Assembly (NCBI GenBank): GCA_013403005.1 | Contig: JACBOA010000014.1 | Location: 1-40,002 of the forward strand | Origin: Methanobacteriaceae archaeon | GTDB lineage: Archaea; Methanobacteriota; Methanobacteria; Methanobacteriales; Methanobacteriaceae | Direction: 5' to 3' | Length of the DNA stretch: 40,002 bases | In this document: piece after piece, positions 8,835 through 16,541 of the stretch | Position numbering within the stretch: position 1 is the first letter of the stretch | Layout: every line of letters starts with the position of its first letter | The notes under the pieces: model-generated | What the model saw: only the letters and a program-made list of their open reading frames with translations | The model's database searches: none | What the model was told of the DNA's origin: nothing | Translations under genes and position numbers: made by a program

Positions 8835-11800
8835 TTATAAATCATTATTAATTCTTTCTTTGTACTCTAATTGTTTGAAAATGATTCTAAATTCTGTTCC
8901 TTGACTATTATCTAACTTGATAGTCCCATTTAGCTGCTGAACAAGATTGTTTACAAGTTGTAATCCTAATGATTTTGTATTTCTAAAATCTATATCATCA
9001 GATAACCCCTTACCATTGTCCTTAACCATCAACTCATAAATACCTTGATTTAATTTTAAGGATACAGTTAATTCACCACCCTCATCAGGGTCAAATGCAT
9101 ATTTCAAACTGTTTGAAACAAGTTCATTTATTATGAGTCCGCATGGAACTGCAGTTTCAATATTTAGCCGGATTTCGGGTGCTATATCAAGTGAGAGAGT
9201 TATATGGTTTTTTTTAATATTATATGTATAGAATAGATCCCTTACCAGGCTTTCAATGTAATCGGATACATTAATTGTGGATAAATCAGGGGACTGGTAA
9301 AGTTTTTCATGGACCATGGCCATGGCTTTAATCCGGTTCTGGCTATCTTTAAGAACTTGCACAGTTTTACCTTTCACATTCATGCTTTGCAGATTTAGCA
9401 GGCTGGAAATGATCTGCATATTGTTTTTCACACGATGATGGATCTCCTGCATTAATAGCTCTTTTTCCTTTAATGAGCCTTTAATCTGTTTTTCAGCTTG
9501 CATCCTTTCAGATAGGTCCCGGATAATTGAAGTGAAGTAGGTTACATCCTCTGATTTCCATGCTGATAATGACATTTCAAAGGGAAATTCAGATTTATCC
9601 TTTTTTAATCCAATGGTGGTGACAGTTTTACCTATGAATCTATGTTTACCACTCTTTTTAAATTTCTCGAGTTCTTTTAAGTAGTCATCCTTAAATCTGG
9701 AAGGCATGAGGAGGGTTAAAGGTTGGCCAGTTAATTCTTTTTTACTGTAACCGAATATCCTGGTTAAGCTGTGGTTGAAAAATATTATATTACCCTCAGC
9801 ATCAGTGGTTACAATGGCGTCAACTGCAGATTCTGCAACTGCTCGGAATCTTTCAGCACTGCGCTTAAGGGATATTTCTGCTTTTTTACGATCAGTTATA
9901 TCGCGCACTGATTCGATTGCACCGTATTGTTCTCCTTTGGAGTTCAATAGTGGTGATGCAGTGGCCCATAGATAAGCACCTTTTCCCCCGTAAACTGATG
10001 GAACAAATACTTCTGCATATAAAGTTTTACCTTTTTTTTCAATGTATTCGTATTGATCACGGAATTCAGGGTTCCCTGGACGAATGAGATCTATTAAAAC
10101 CGGTCTTCGGTACCCGTACCATGGAATAGCGTAGGCATGGTTACCCTGACCAATCATATCCTCCTTAGATGTTCCTGTCATTTCTTCAATGGCTTTATTC
10201 CAGGCAATGACTTTACCATTTAGGTCAATGGCAAAGGTGGCATCGGGCAGGAAATCAAATATGTCGTTTAAACGCTGCTCTGATTCTTTTAAAACTCTTT
10301 TTGATTCTTCTGTTTCAGTTATGTCTCTGATAATGGTTTGTATTAAATATTTATCTTCAATTTTTATGCGGTTTAAGTTCACTTCAGCGTAGAAGGGAGT
10401 TCCATTGGAGCGAAGATGTTTCCATTTGAAGTGTTGCGGTTGGCCCTTTAGTGCATTTTTTATTAAGGATTTGGCTTTGACTTTGGATGATTGTCCATCT
10501 GGTTGTTTTTCGGGTGAGAAATAGTAAGGTTTTTCTCCTATCAATTGTTCTCTTTTAGTTTGGAAAATCTCCAGGGCTTGCTGGTTGGCTTCGATGATGG
10601 TTTCATTTTCCATTAAAAGTATGCCATCAGCAGCATTATAAAAAAGAGTATGATATTTATTTTCACTGGCTTTCAGTGCTTTTTCAGCGTTTTTTCGTTC
10701 AGTTATATCTTCAAATGTAGTGAATACCTGATAAGGCTTTTTTTCTCCGGGTTTGAATTGGGGGACTGCATGGACTTTCAGCCAAGTGTATCCTTCTCTG
10801 GTGGGATATTTAACTCCCATAACCACATTTTTTATTTCTTTACCTGTTTTAAGAGCCAGCATGGATGGATGGTCCTTAAAAGGAAAATCAGTGCCATCTT
10901 CATGTATGGAACCAGTTATATGGTCCAATTTTTTCCCCTGCACTTCCCTCAATTTAAAGCCCATTATCCTCTCAGCTGCTGGGTTCATGGAGATTATCTG
11001 ACCATTTACATCCTGATATACAACACCCTGGACCATGGTGTTGAAAAGGGTTCGGTACTTCTCTTCACTTTCTTTAATTGCTTTTTCGGATTGGATTTTT
11101 CGGCTAGTATCACGTACCAACCCCATAACCAGGGGTTGGCCTTCAATATCCACCAAAGCAAAATGTACCTCTACCGGGAATACACTTCCATCTTTACGCA
11201 GATGATGCCCATAAAATGTGAATGAATGGTCAGGTTTTATTTTATGCCATAATTTCTGGGCTTGATGAAGATTCAGGTCCTGTTCAACTTCCATAATATT
11301 CATTTTCAGGAGTTCTTCCCGGGTGTAACCTAAAGACTCGCATGCCTGTCTGTTAACATCCACCAGATTTCCATCAAAATCATGGACAAAAAGGGCATCA
11401 GCAGCCTGTTCTACCAAGGCTTTATATTTCTTTTCACTGTCTTTTAACTGGTTTTCCAGTTTATTTTTATATATTGCCAGATCAATGGCATATTTCAGTT
11501 CATGACGATCAAAAGGTTTTATGAGGTAGCCATAAGGACTTGTAAAGAGAGCTCTTTTAACAGTTGACTCCTCAGAATGAGCTGTTAAGTAGATAACTGG
11601 TATGTTAAGATTTTTAATTTCCTCGGCAACGTTGATGCCGTCAATATTTCCCTTTATTACTATATCCATTAAAATTAAATCAGGCATTATCTCCAGAGCT
11701 TTCTCTACGGCTTCTTCGCCAGCACCAGCAATGTAGGGGACTTCATAATCAAAGGATTCCAGGATACGTTTGATATCCATGGCTTCTATGATTTCATCCT

Positions 11801-11837
11801 CAACTAAAAGGATTTTTACTTTATCCACAATTACCAA
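8835..11837 (-). CDS. Hybrid sensor kinase: receiver, five PAS, HisKA_2
   Basis: A 1000-aa soluble signalling protein. Order: receiver domain (5-120; Glu13/Asp14 acidic pocket, phospho-acceptor Asp58, Thr85, Lys107), five PAS domains starting near 133, 256, 390, 517 and 658, HisKA_2 with QEIHHRVKNN (His800/His801), and HATPase_c (N-box NELVSN at 904-909, DNGKG at 940-944). PAS1-3 and PAS5 start with the SE(E/N/K)KY or SAERF linker typical of tandem PAS arrays. The receiver comes before the sensors, so another kinase may control it. The start is uncertain: TTG at 11837 or GTG at 11828. No ribosome site is visible, but a TATA-like ATAATATTATAATA near 11865-11878 would place the mRNA start close to either. 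Confidence 0.88.
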   Translation of the reverse strand: MVIVDKVKILLVEDEIIEAMDIKRILESFDYEVPYIAGAGEEAVEKALEIMPDLILMDIVIKGNIDGINVAEEIKNLNIPVIYLTAHSEESTVKRALFTSPYGYLIKPFDRHELKYAIDLAIYKNKLENQLKDSEKKYKALVEQAADALFVHDFDGNLVDVNRQACESLGYTREELLKMNIMEVEQDLNLHQAQKLWHKIKPDHSFTFYGHHLRKDGSVFPVEVHFALVDIEGQPLVMGLVRDTSRKIQSEKAIKESEEKYRTLFNTMVQGVVYQDVNGQIISMNPAAERIMGFKLREVQGKKLDHITGSIHEDGTDFPFKDHPSMLALKTGKEIKNVVMGVKYPTREGYTWLKVHAVPQFKPGEKKPYQVFTTFEDITERKNAEKALKASENKYHTLFYNAADGILLMENETIIEANQQALEIFQTKREQLIGEKPYYFSPEKQPDGQSSKVKAKSLIKNALKGQPQHFKWKHLRSNGTPFYAEVNLNRIKIEDKYLIQTIIRDITETEESKRVLKESEQRLNDIFDFLPDATFAIDLNGKVIAWNKAIEEMTGTSKEDMIGQGNHAYAIPWYGYRRPVLIDLIRPGNPEFRDQYEYIEKKGKTLYAEVFVPSVYGGKGAYLWATASPLLNSKGEQYGAIESVRDITDRKKAEISLKRSAERFRAVAESAVDAIVTTDAEGNIIFFNHSLTRIFGYSKKELTGQPLTLLMPSRFKDDYLKELEKFKKSGKHRFIGKTVTTIGLKKDKSEFPFEMSLSAWKSEDVTYFTSIIRDLSERMQAEKQIKGSLKEKELLMQEIHHRVKNNMQIISSLLNLQSMNVKGKTVQVLKDSQNRIKAMAMVHEKLYQSPDLSTINVSDYIESLVRDLFYTYNIKKNHITLSLDIAPEIRLNIETAVPCGLIINELVSNSLKYAFDPDEGGELTVSLKLNQGIYELMVKDNGKGLSDDIDFRNTKSLGLQLVNNLVQQLNGTIKLDNSQGTEFRIIFKQLEYKERINNDL

Positions 11838-12117
11838 CTACTTGAATCTGTGCAGTAGATCTAGTATTATAATATTATTACTACTCGATGTTTAACTAAT
11901 TTTCCTATTTTTTCACCATCCCATGTAGACTGAACAAGGGAAATTGTAGGATTTGACATGTTTAATACTAAAAACAATTATATCCTGATAATCCAAATGA
12001 TTAATATCATGAATAAAATGAAAAAAAATAATAAAATGAAAAATTCAACAACTGCTAATTGCCAAAAGTAGAAAAAAAGTGGAATATTTTTTTATGAGGA
12101 TTTTATAGAGGCTTGAA

Positions 12118-12930
12118 ATGAAAACTATAAGTAAAAATGATGGAAAAAGATCCATTTCTAGAGTAGTAAACTGGAAATTATACTTAATTTTACTGATTGC
12201 AAGTATCTTTGGAGCGCTTGCAGTACTACCTTATACCCTAACTCTTCAGGCAGGATTAATCCAAAATTTACAGGTACCCTTATATTTGCTCTTAATTGGC
12301 CAGCTAATACAAAGCATAATCTTATTTGGGATTACTATATTTATTGGTCTTTATCTTGCCAGAAAAGTAGGGCTTGGACTTCCAGTCCTTGAAGGATGGC
12401 TTGAAGGTAGAGAAGTTGAAAGATATTTGAAATCCATTCTGGGCATATCCATTGGGCTTGGAATATTAGTTGGAATCCTTATCACAGGGTTTGATTTTTT
12501 ATTTTCCCTTGCTGGTGTGACAATTAACGTAACTCAAGCTTCAGTTAATCCTCCTGCATGGATGGGATTTTTTGCATCTTTTTATGGTGGGATAAATGAA
12601 GAAATACTCTTAAGATTGTTCTTAATGACTCTCATTGTTTGGATAATCTTTAAGATCAAAAAAACCCCTGAAGGAAAACCTACCAGCGCTGGTATGTGGT
12701 TAGCTATAGTTTTAGCTGCAGTCATCTTTGGAGCCGGCCATTTACCTGCGGTTATGACCATTACCACCCTCACACCACTGGTTATTGTCCGGACCATTGT
12801 GCTAAATGCGGTTGGTGGTATTATCTTTGGATGGCTTTACTGGAAAAAGGGATTAGAATCAGCTATGATATCGCACTTCTCAGCAGATATAGTGTTGCAC
12901 GTAATTGTGCCATTGTTAGTAGTGATTTAA
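12118..12930 (+). CDS. CPBP-family intramembrane metalloprotease
   Basis: A 270-aa membrane protein with about seven hydrophobic segments. The CPBP motifs are EEILLRLF (Glu161, Glu162, Arg166), FGAGHLPA (His208) and ISHFSAD (His253, Asp257), a complete set for a Rce1-like metalloprotease. It is only distantly similar to the other CPBP protein at 7.6-8.5 kb, so the two are not a recent duplication. GAGG precedes ATG by about 7 nt. It is divergent from the 1000-aa kinase across 280 bp, so the two may share a regulatory region. Substrate unknown. Confidence 0.82.
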   Translation: MKTISKNDGKRSISRVVNWKLYLILLIASIFGALAVLPYTLTLQAGLIQNLQVPLYLLLIGQLIQSIILFGITIFIGLYLARKVGLGLPVLEGWLEGREVERYLKSILGISIGLGILVGILITGFDFLFSLAGVTINVTQASVNPPAWMGFFASFYGGINEEILLRLFLMTLIVWIIFKIKKTPEGKPTSAGMWLAIVLAAVIFGAGHLPAVMTITTLTPLVIVRTIVLNAVGGIIFGWLYWKKGLESAMISHFSADIVLHVIVPLLVVI

Positions 12931-13289
12931 TGGCACTTTAAAATTTTTTTAACGTCCATCTCCACTTTTTTTATTAATTTATTTTTACCAGGTAAATCTT
13001 ATTCAGCCATATATAGTTCTTTATGTAAGGCATCAATTGGGATAAAGTTACTTCGTTAAACTACCCTATAACGAAGTAAACTCGTGAGGTTGAAATTCAA
13101 CTGATCGAAATAGAGTTAAAATTCTAAATTGAACCAAATAAAGTCTAAATAATTCACCGGATACAAAATGGATTAATTCTTAATAGATTAATAAAAATTA
13201 TATTTGGATTAAAATATTTTTATGTATCCAGAGAAGGATTTGACAAAATTAATAATTAAATATGAACATAACCAATTAAGTGATGCAAT
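12931..13289. other. Intergenic region with T-runs and inverted repeats
   Basis: 359 bases without a gene. T-rich tracts at 12943-12992 probably end the CPBP transcript. Further on are an 11-bp inverted repeat (13048-13079, separate entry) and a smaller dyad GTTGAA-A-TTCAAC at 13089-13101. The stretch before the VOC gene is AT-rich and should contain its promoter, but no TATA box stands out. Confidence 0.5.
13048..13079. repeat. 11-bp inverted repeat TTACTTCGTTA
   Basis: TTACTTCGTTA (13048-13058) is repeated exactly in reverse complement at 13069-13079 with a 10-nt spacer. No T-run follows on either strand, so it is not an obvious terminator. Possible regulator site or RNA hairpin between the CPBP protease and the VOC gene. 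Confidence 0.5.
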
Positions 13290-13640
13290 ATGAAAATTAA
13301 ATACAATACATTCATAGTTAAGGATATGGACGAATCCGTGAAGTTTTACACCGAAGTTATGGGATTTGAAGTAGATAGCGAACACCATCCTCATCCTGGA
13401 GCAAAAATAGTGTTATTAAAGGGGGAGGGAGATACTATGATAGAGCTTATACAAAATACAGAAAACGATCCCGGCCTATTTTGTATAGGGATGGATGTTG
13501 AAGACATTCAGGGCACAGTGAAAGAACTCAAATCTAAAGGTGCCAAAGTCACCATGGACCCCATCCCCATAACTGTGGGAAAACTGGCCTTTATAGAAGA
13601 CCCAAATGGGGCTAGAATTGCGCTGATTCAGCATATATAG
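13290..13640 (+). CDS. VOC (glyoxalase/bleomycin-resistance fold) protein
   Basis: A 116-aa protein with the two beta-alpha-beta-beta-beta modules of the vicinal-oxygen-chelate fold: NTFIVKDMDESVKFYTEVMG opens module one, and GMDVEDIQGTVKELKSKGAK opens module two, ending IEDPNGARIALIQ. The usual metal-binding His near residue 6 is Asn, and the Glu normally found after DPNG is Ala, so metal chemistry like that of glyoxalase I is doubtful. A binding or isomerase role is possible, but no substrate can be named. The start has a weak GTGATG upstream. It seems to be transcribed alone. Confidence 0.8.
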   Translation: MKIKYNTFIVKDMDESVKFYTEVMGFEVDSEHHPHPGAKIVLLKGEGDTMIELIQNTENDPGLFCIGMDVEDIQGTVKELKSKGAKVTMDPIPITVGKLAFIEDPNGARIALIQHI

Positions 13641-13964
13641 CCCCAATTTTTAAATCAACATTCTTTAATTAAATTAACATTCTTTAAACTTTTTCTATAT
13701 TTTGCTGCTTTATATAATCACGCTTTATATAATACTATATCCACTTCCCTTAGATCTCGAGCCGCTGATCAAATATCTAAAATACTAAATCAAGAATTAG
13801 ATTACAATGAAACTGCAATAGTTTATGATTGTTTAGGATTTGAAAAAATATAGATAAATAAAAAATTGATTTTAAAAATCATCCCCATGTGCAAGTGAAA
13901 AATAATATAATCAGTTATTTTTTCTATTTTTTTATTTTTTTGTTTGATCTTTTTTGGTCTTTAC
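13641..13964. other. Intergenic region with T-tracts and possible gene remnant
   Basis: 324 bases. T-tracts (13918-13950) suit termination of the plus-strand VOC transcript. Between about 13740 and 13852 the plus strand has an open stretch of some 35 codons, ending LDYNETAIVYDCLGFEKI and a TAG. It has protein-like composition but no start codon or ribosome site, so it may be the tail of a decayed gene. I do not recognise the family. Confidence 0.35.
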
Positions 13965-14171
13965 CTACTTTATCAAAATACATTCCCAGGGCTGGGACTC
14001 CGTATTAATAGTGGCGTACAACTCTTTTTCTGGATCCTTAAATAAATCCTCACAAGTGAATTCTAAATCTGCGGCTTTTTTAACCGGATATATCCGACCC
14101 CTTGCGCTTTTAACAATTATCTCATCCTCTCGACTAATACCAACTACCAATTGCTCTATTTCCTTGGCCAT
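13965..14171 (-). CDS. Small protein of unknown function (68 aa)
   Basis: A 68-aa acidic protein with no membrane segment, cysteine pair or motif I recognise. The composition (EEIEQLVVGIS, SARGRIYPV, YATINTES) looks like a small beta-rich fold. AGGAG (plus-strand CTCCT at 14181-14185) is 9 nt before ATG, which supports it as a real gene. It is divergent from the DUF2089 operon. Confidence 0.6.
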   Translation of the reverse strand: MAKEIEQLVVGISREDEIIVKSARGRIYPVKKAADLEFTCEDLFKDPEKELYATINTESQPWECILIK

Positions 14172-14336
14172 AGTACATAACTCCTGAATTTTTAAAATTA
14201 ATTAAAATTTTATTCTTATACTATAATAAGAAAATTCTAAATCTTAAATTAAACTATTTTTTTCCTTTATGAAATTTTTTATGAAATACCAACCTGCAAG
14301 CAGCACCCCCACATTTTAAAAAAAAATATCACAATT

Positions 14337-14404
14337 TTGAAAATATTCAACACTAACTTAATAATTTTAATTTCAAAATTGAAAATATTCAATATATTTA
14401 TATA
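14337..14404 (+). promoter_or_regulatory. DUF2089-operon promoter with duplicated dyads
   Basis: TATA box TTTATATA at 14397-14404, about 65 nt before the first ATG. Two copies of TTGAA-AATA-TTCAA lie at 14337-14350 and 14379-14392, exactly 42 bp apart; the second extends to six-base arms. An overlapping TTTCAA-AA-TTGAAA is at 14371-14384. Five TTGAA/TTCAA half-sites abut the TATA box, which fits a repressor or activator site. TAACTTAATAAT is also repeated (14354 and 14408), so the region looks partly duplicated. Confidence 0.55.
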
Positions 14405-14468
14405 CTATAACTTAATAATCTTAATCTATATATGCACAATATTGAAGTCGTGTATGGTGGTGAAAAAA

Positions 14469-14777
14469 ATGAAGGGCAAAAAGTTAAAAATACGGGTGAA
14501 AACGGATAAATTTTTCATTCCAATCCCAGCTTTGCGAATTTCAACCTATAGATGGATTTTAAAACAAATCCTTAAATATTATCCATCTAAGGATAAAACA
14601 GGAACCTCCCAGGATGGTGAATACATGGACACCTTTTTTCGCAACCTCTCACCACAGGATCTTGACCTGATTTTTGACCAGTTAGAAAGCACTGAACCAT
14701 TTAAAATGGTGGATATTAAAGCAGATGATGAAAAGGACGGCAAAGTAACGGTGGAAATATACACCATAGGAGGATGA
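14469..14777 (+). CDS. Small protein paralogous to the third operon gene
   Basis: A 102-aa protein, first in a three-gene operon. It opens with KKLKIRVKT, then FFIPIPA, and ends VDIKADDEKDGKVTVEIY. This pattern mirrors the C-terminal domain of the third gene (WLKIRVKT, VNIPIS, VDLEDEEDQTKVKIYVE), so the two share a domain of unknown function seen in SHOCT-like/YvlB-like proteins. ATG 14469 was chosen because GGTGGTGA precedes it by 6 nt; an upstream in-frame ATG (14454) lacks such a site. The stop lies 4 nt before the next ATG. Confidence 0.7.
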   Translation: MKGKKLKIRVKTDKFFIPIPALRISTYRWILKQILKYYPSKDKTGTSQDGEYMDTFFRNLSPQDLDLIFDQLESTEPFKMVDIKADDEKDGKVTVEIYTIGG

Positions 14778-14781
14778 AGTT

Positions 14782-15147
14782 ATGAAACGTGAAGTGCCCG
14801 GGATCTGTCCCATCTGCAACAGCGCAATTAAGGTTACTGAAATTGGTTGCAAGAAGTGTAAAACAGTCATCAGAGGCGAATTCGATCTTTGCAAGTTTTG
14901 CAGACTGAATGAACAACAAAAATACTTCTTGGAAGTGTTTATAAAAAACAGAGGCAACATTAAGGAGATTGAAAAGGAACTAGGAATATCTTATCCCACA
15001 GTGAGAAACAAACTGGATGAAGTGATTTCAGTTCTGGGACACAAAGTTAAAAAACCAGCGCATGATAAAAAAGAAATCTTGGAAAAGCTTAAAAATGGTG
15101 AAATCACCAAAGATGAGGCTTTAAAGTTATTAAATGGTAAAATATGA
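14782..15147 (+). CDS. DUF2089 family zinc-ribbon/HTH protein
   Basis: A 121-aa protein of the DUF2089 type. Residues 5-45 hold a zinc-ribbon-like set of cysteines (CPIC, CKKC, CKFC). Residues about 50-95 form a helix-turn-helix (IKEIEKELGISYPTVRNKLDEVI) like that of sigma-region-4 or LuxR-type DNA binders. The tail (EILEKLKNGEITKDEALKLL) is a short helical hairpin that also appears at the N-terminus of the next gene. It is a likely transcription regulator, and the palindromes upstream of the operon are natural candidate sites. GGAGG is 8 nt before ATG. DUF2089 genes next to SHOCT-like genes are also known in bacteria. Confidence 0.82.
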   Translation: MKREVPGICPICNSAIKVTEIGCKKCKTVIRGEFDLCKFCRLNEQQKYFLEVFIKNRGNIKEIEKELGISYPTVRNKLDEVISVLGHKVKKPAHDKKEILEKLKNGEITKDEALKLLNGKI

Positions 15148-15174
15148 GGATTAAATGAATAGGAGTGGATGAAT

Positions 15175-15555
15175 ATGTCAAACATGAAAGATGAAAGAAT
15201 GCAAATTTTGGAAATGGTAGAAGAAGGGAAGATAAATACCTCGGAGGCAGCTGCGCTACTGGATGCTCTGGAAGGAAATGAAGTGGAAATAAAACCTAGA
15301 ACAGATGCCAAATGGTTAAAGATCCGGGTGAAAACCATGGATGACAACCCTAAAGTGAATGTGAACATACCTATTTCCCTAGTGGAAGTTGGTTTAAAAC
15401 TGGCACAAAAATTTGATCCCAAACTGAAAGAGTCCGGCCTGGAACAGATCGACCTGGATGAAATCATAGAAGCTGTGAAAAATGGAAGAGAAGGTAAAAT
15501 TGTTGATTTGGAGGATGAGGAAGACCAGACCAAAGTCAAGATTTATGTAGAATAG
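15175..15555 (+). CDS. SHOCT-like / YvlB-LiaX N-terminal domain protein
   Basis: A 126-aa protein. Residues 1-35 (ERMQILEMVEEGKINTSEAAALLDAL) form the helical hairpin found at the N-terminus of YvlB/LiaX-like proteins. The rest is an alpha/beta domain shared with the first gene of the operon. Bacterial relatives take part in cell-envelope stress responses; whether that holds in an archaeon is unknown. AGGAG at 15161-15165 is 9 nt before ATG 15175 but only 3 nt before an earlier ATG (15169), so the later start is preferred. Likely works with the DUF2089 regulator. Confidence 0.75.
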   Translation: MSNMKDERMQILEMVEEGKINTSEAAALLDALEGNEVEIKPRTDAKWLKIRVKTMDDNPKVNVNIPISLVEVGLKLAQKFDPKLKESGLEQIDLDEIIEAVKNGREGKIVDLEDEEDQTKVKIYVE

Positions 15556-15679
15556 TTAAAGAAAATTAGTGGTCAGGTTTCATAGAGAGTTGAAAATTAG
15601 ATAGTTATTGGTTGTTTGGGAAGTTTAGATTATAATTCAGCTTCTATCAAGCTGTAATGATCCAAACTCCATATAACTT

Positions 15680-15871
15680 TTAAAAGTTTTCATGTTGCAC
15701 TGCATCCTCGGGACAGTTATCCACACACATCCCACAGAGTATGCATTTATCCTCTTCTTCAATAGTGGGAATTGAATCTTCATCATCACGTTTAAATATT
15801 CCCACGGGACAATTGGAAACACAAGTACCGCACTTGGTGCATAATTCAGGATCAATTTCTATCTTGGGCAT
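15680..15871 (-). CDS. 2[4Fe-4S] ferredoxin
   Basis: A 63-aa ferredoxin with two perfect CxxCxxCxxxCP clusters: Cys11, 14, 17, 21 and Cys43, 46, 49, 53. It is a soluble low-potential electron carrier, as used in methanogens by hydrogenases, formylmethanofuran dehydrogenase and 2-oxoacid oxidoreductases. An 11-residue acidic insert (KRDDEDSIPTI) separates the clusters. GGAGG lies 7 nt before ATG. The gene stands alone, so no partner enzyme is implied. Two 21-bp imperfect repeats lie 70-112 bp upstream and may be control sites. Confidence 0.93.
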   Translation of the reverse strand: MPKIEIDPELCTKCGTCVSNCPVGIFKRDDEDSIPTIEEEDKCILCGMCVDNCPEDAVQHENF

Positions 15872-15940
15872 TTCATTTCCTCCAGAATAAAATTAGATGG
15901 ATATTAAAAATAATATTTTCTCATTTTTCACCCCATAATG

Positions 15941-15983
15941 TCCCACATAATACTACCAAGTTTCACATACATACTACCAGTTT
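15941..15983 (-). repeat. Tandem imperfect 21-bp repeat upstream of ferredoxin
   Basis: Read on the plus strand, CACATAATACTACCAAGTTT and CACATACATACTACCAGTTT lie back to back with a 21-bp period, two turns of the helix. They are upstream of the ferredoxin start (15871, minus strand), at about -70 to -112 from ATG, where an activator could bind. Confidence 0.4.
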
Positions 15984-16140
15984 GATGATTCTGATATTTT
16001 CAATAATGCTGAAAAGTGTAAAAACAAAAATTTGCAAAATATGCGTATTTTCATCAAACCATATATACTGGCTGCTTAAAAAATTATAATTTCGTAGATT
16101 AATAAGTTAAGCCTTGTTTTTTATGATTAACATAGGTAAT

Positions 16141-16172
16141 AGTGAGGTGGTGATCATGATATTCACCTCACT
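16141..16172 (+). promoter_or_regulatory. Hairpin masking a ribosome-binding site
   Basis: AGTGAGGTG (16141-16149) pairs perfectly with CACCTCACT (16164-16172) over a 14-nt loop. The left arm contains the GAGGTG core that would serve the ATG at 16156, and the ATG itself lies in the loop. The arrangement looks like a translational switch or RNA thermometer. It could also be a coincidental inverted repeat. Confidence 0.35.
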
Positions 16173-16251
16173 TTCAATTATTAGAAACAAGATTTACATG
16201 TTCGCATGGGTTTTTTCAGAATCAATCTATAATTTTCAGGGGAGCTTGTAA
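16156..16251 (+). CDS. Possible 31-aa micro-ORF
   Basis: A 31-codon ORF (begins MIFTSLSIIRNKIYMF) preceded by GAGGTGGTGATC, one of the best ribosome sites in the window, directly before ATG. The peptide is hydrophobic-basic and resembles nothing I know. A TATA-like element about 95 nt upstream could drive it. With no homology evidence this is a weak call: it may be a real small membrane peptide, a regulatory leader, or chance. Confidence 0.25.
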   Translation: MIFTSLSIIRNKIYMFAWVFSESIYNFQGSL

Positions 16252-16541
16252 TTTTATATCTTCCTTTATTTTTTTGGTATCAATTTTCCAGTGCAGTTTA
16301 CTGATCTTTGACTAAAAAATGGCTGATAAAAAAAAATGGCAATTTTTAAACTTATAATTTTTCCTCTTCCACCCTGCCACTGAACTTTCCAGGTTTCCTA
16401 AGCTTTTGATCGTCATAAAGTTCTTTTTCTGACTGATAAGAGTAATAGTGCTATTGTTTTCATATTATTCTAAGTTGGGGTAGATAATATTCAATGTATT
16501 CCTGGTGATTTTTTTCCAAATCAAGCACTCCTTAAACATCT

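Larger units (their letters stand above)
15872..16541. other. 670-bp intergenic region with regulatory elements
   Basis: A long gap between the ferredoxin and the DUF6282 gene. From left: ferredoxin promoter area with tandem 21-bp repeats (15941-15983), a dyad AAAATA-TGCG-TATTTT at 16036-16051, a plus-strand TATA-like CATATATA near 16061, a hairpin over a ribosome site with a 31-codon ORF (16141-16251), then AT-rich sequence with T-runs. No RNA family is recognised. Confidence 0.5.

Noticed and set aside
10650..11225. 191-codon open frame on the plus strand
   Set aside because: Lies antisense within the PAS domains of the 1000-aa kinase; the Phe/Ser-rich translation has no family resemblance.
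14991..15539. 182-codon open frame on the minus strand
   Set aside because: It is antisense to the DUF2089 and SHOCT-like genes, is Ser/Phe-rich as expected from a reversed coding strand, and has no ribosome site.
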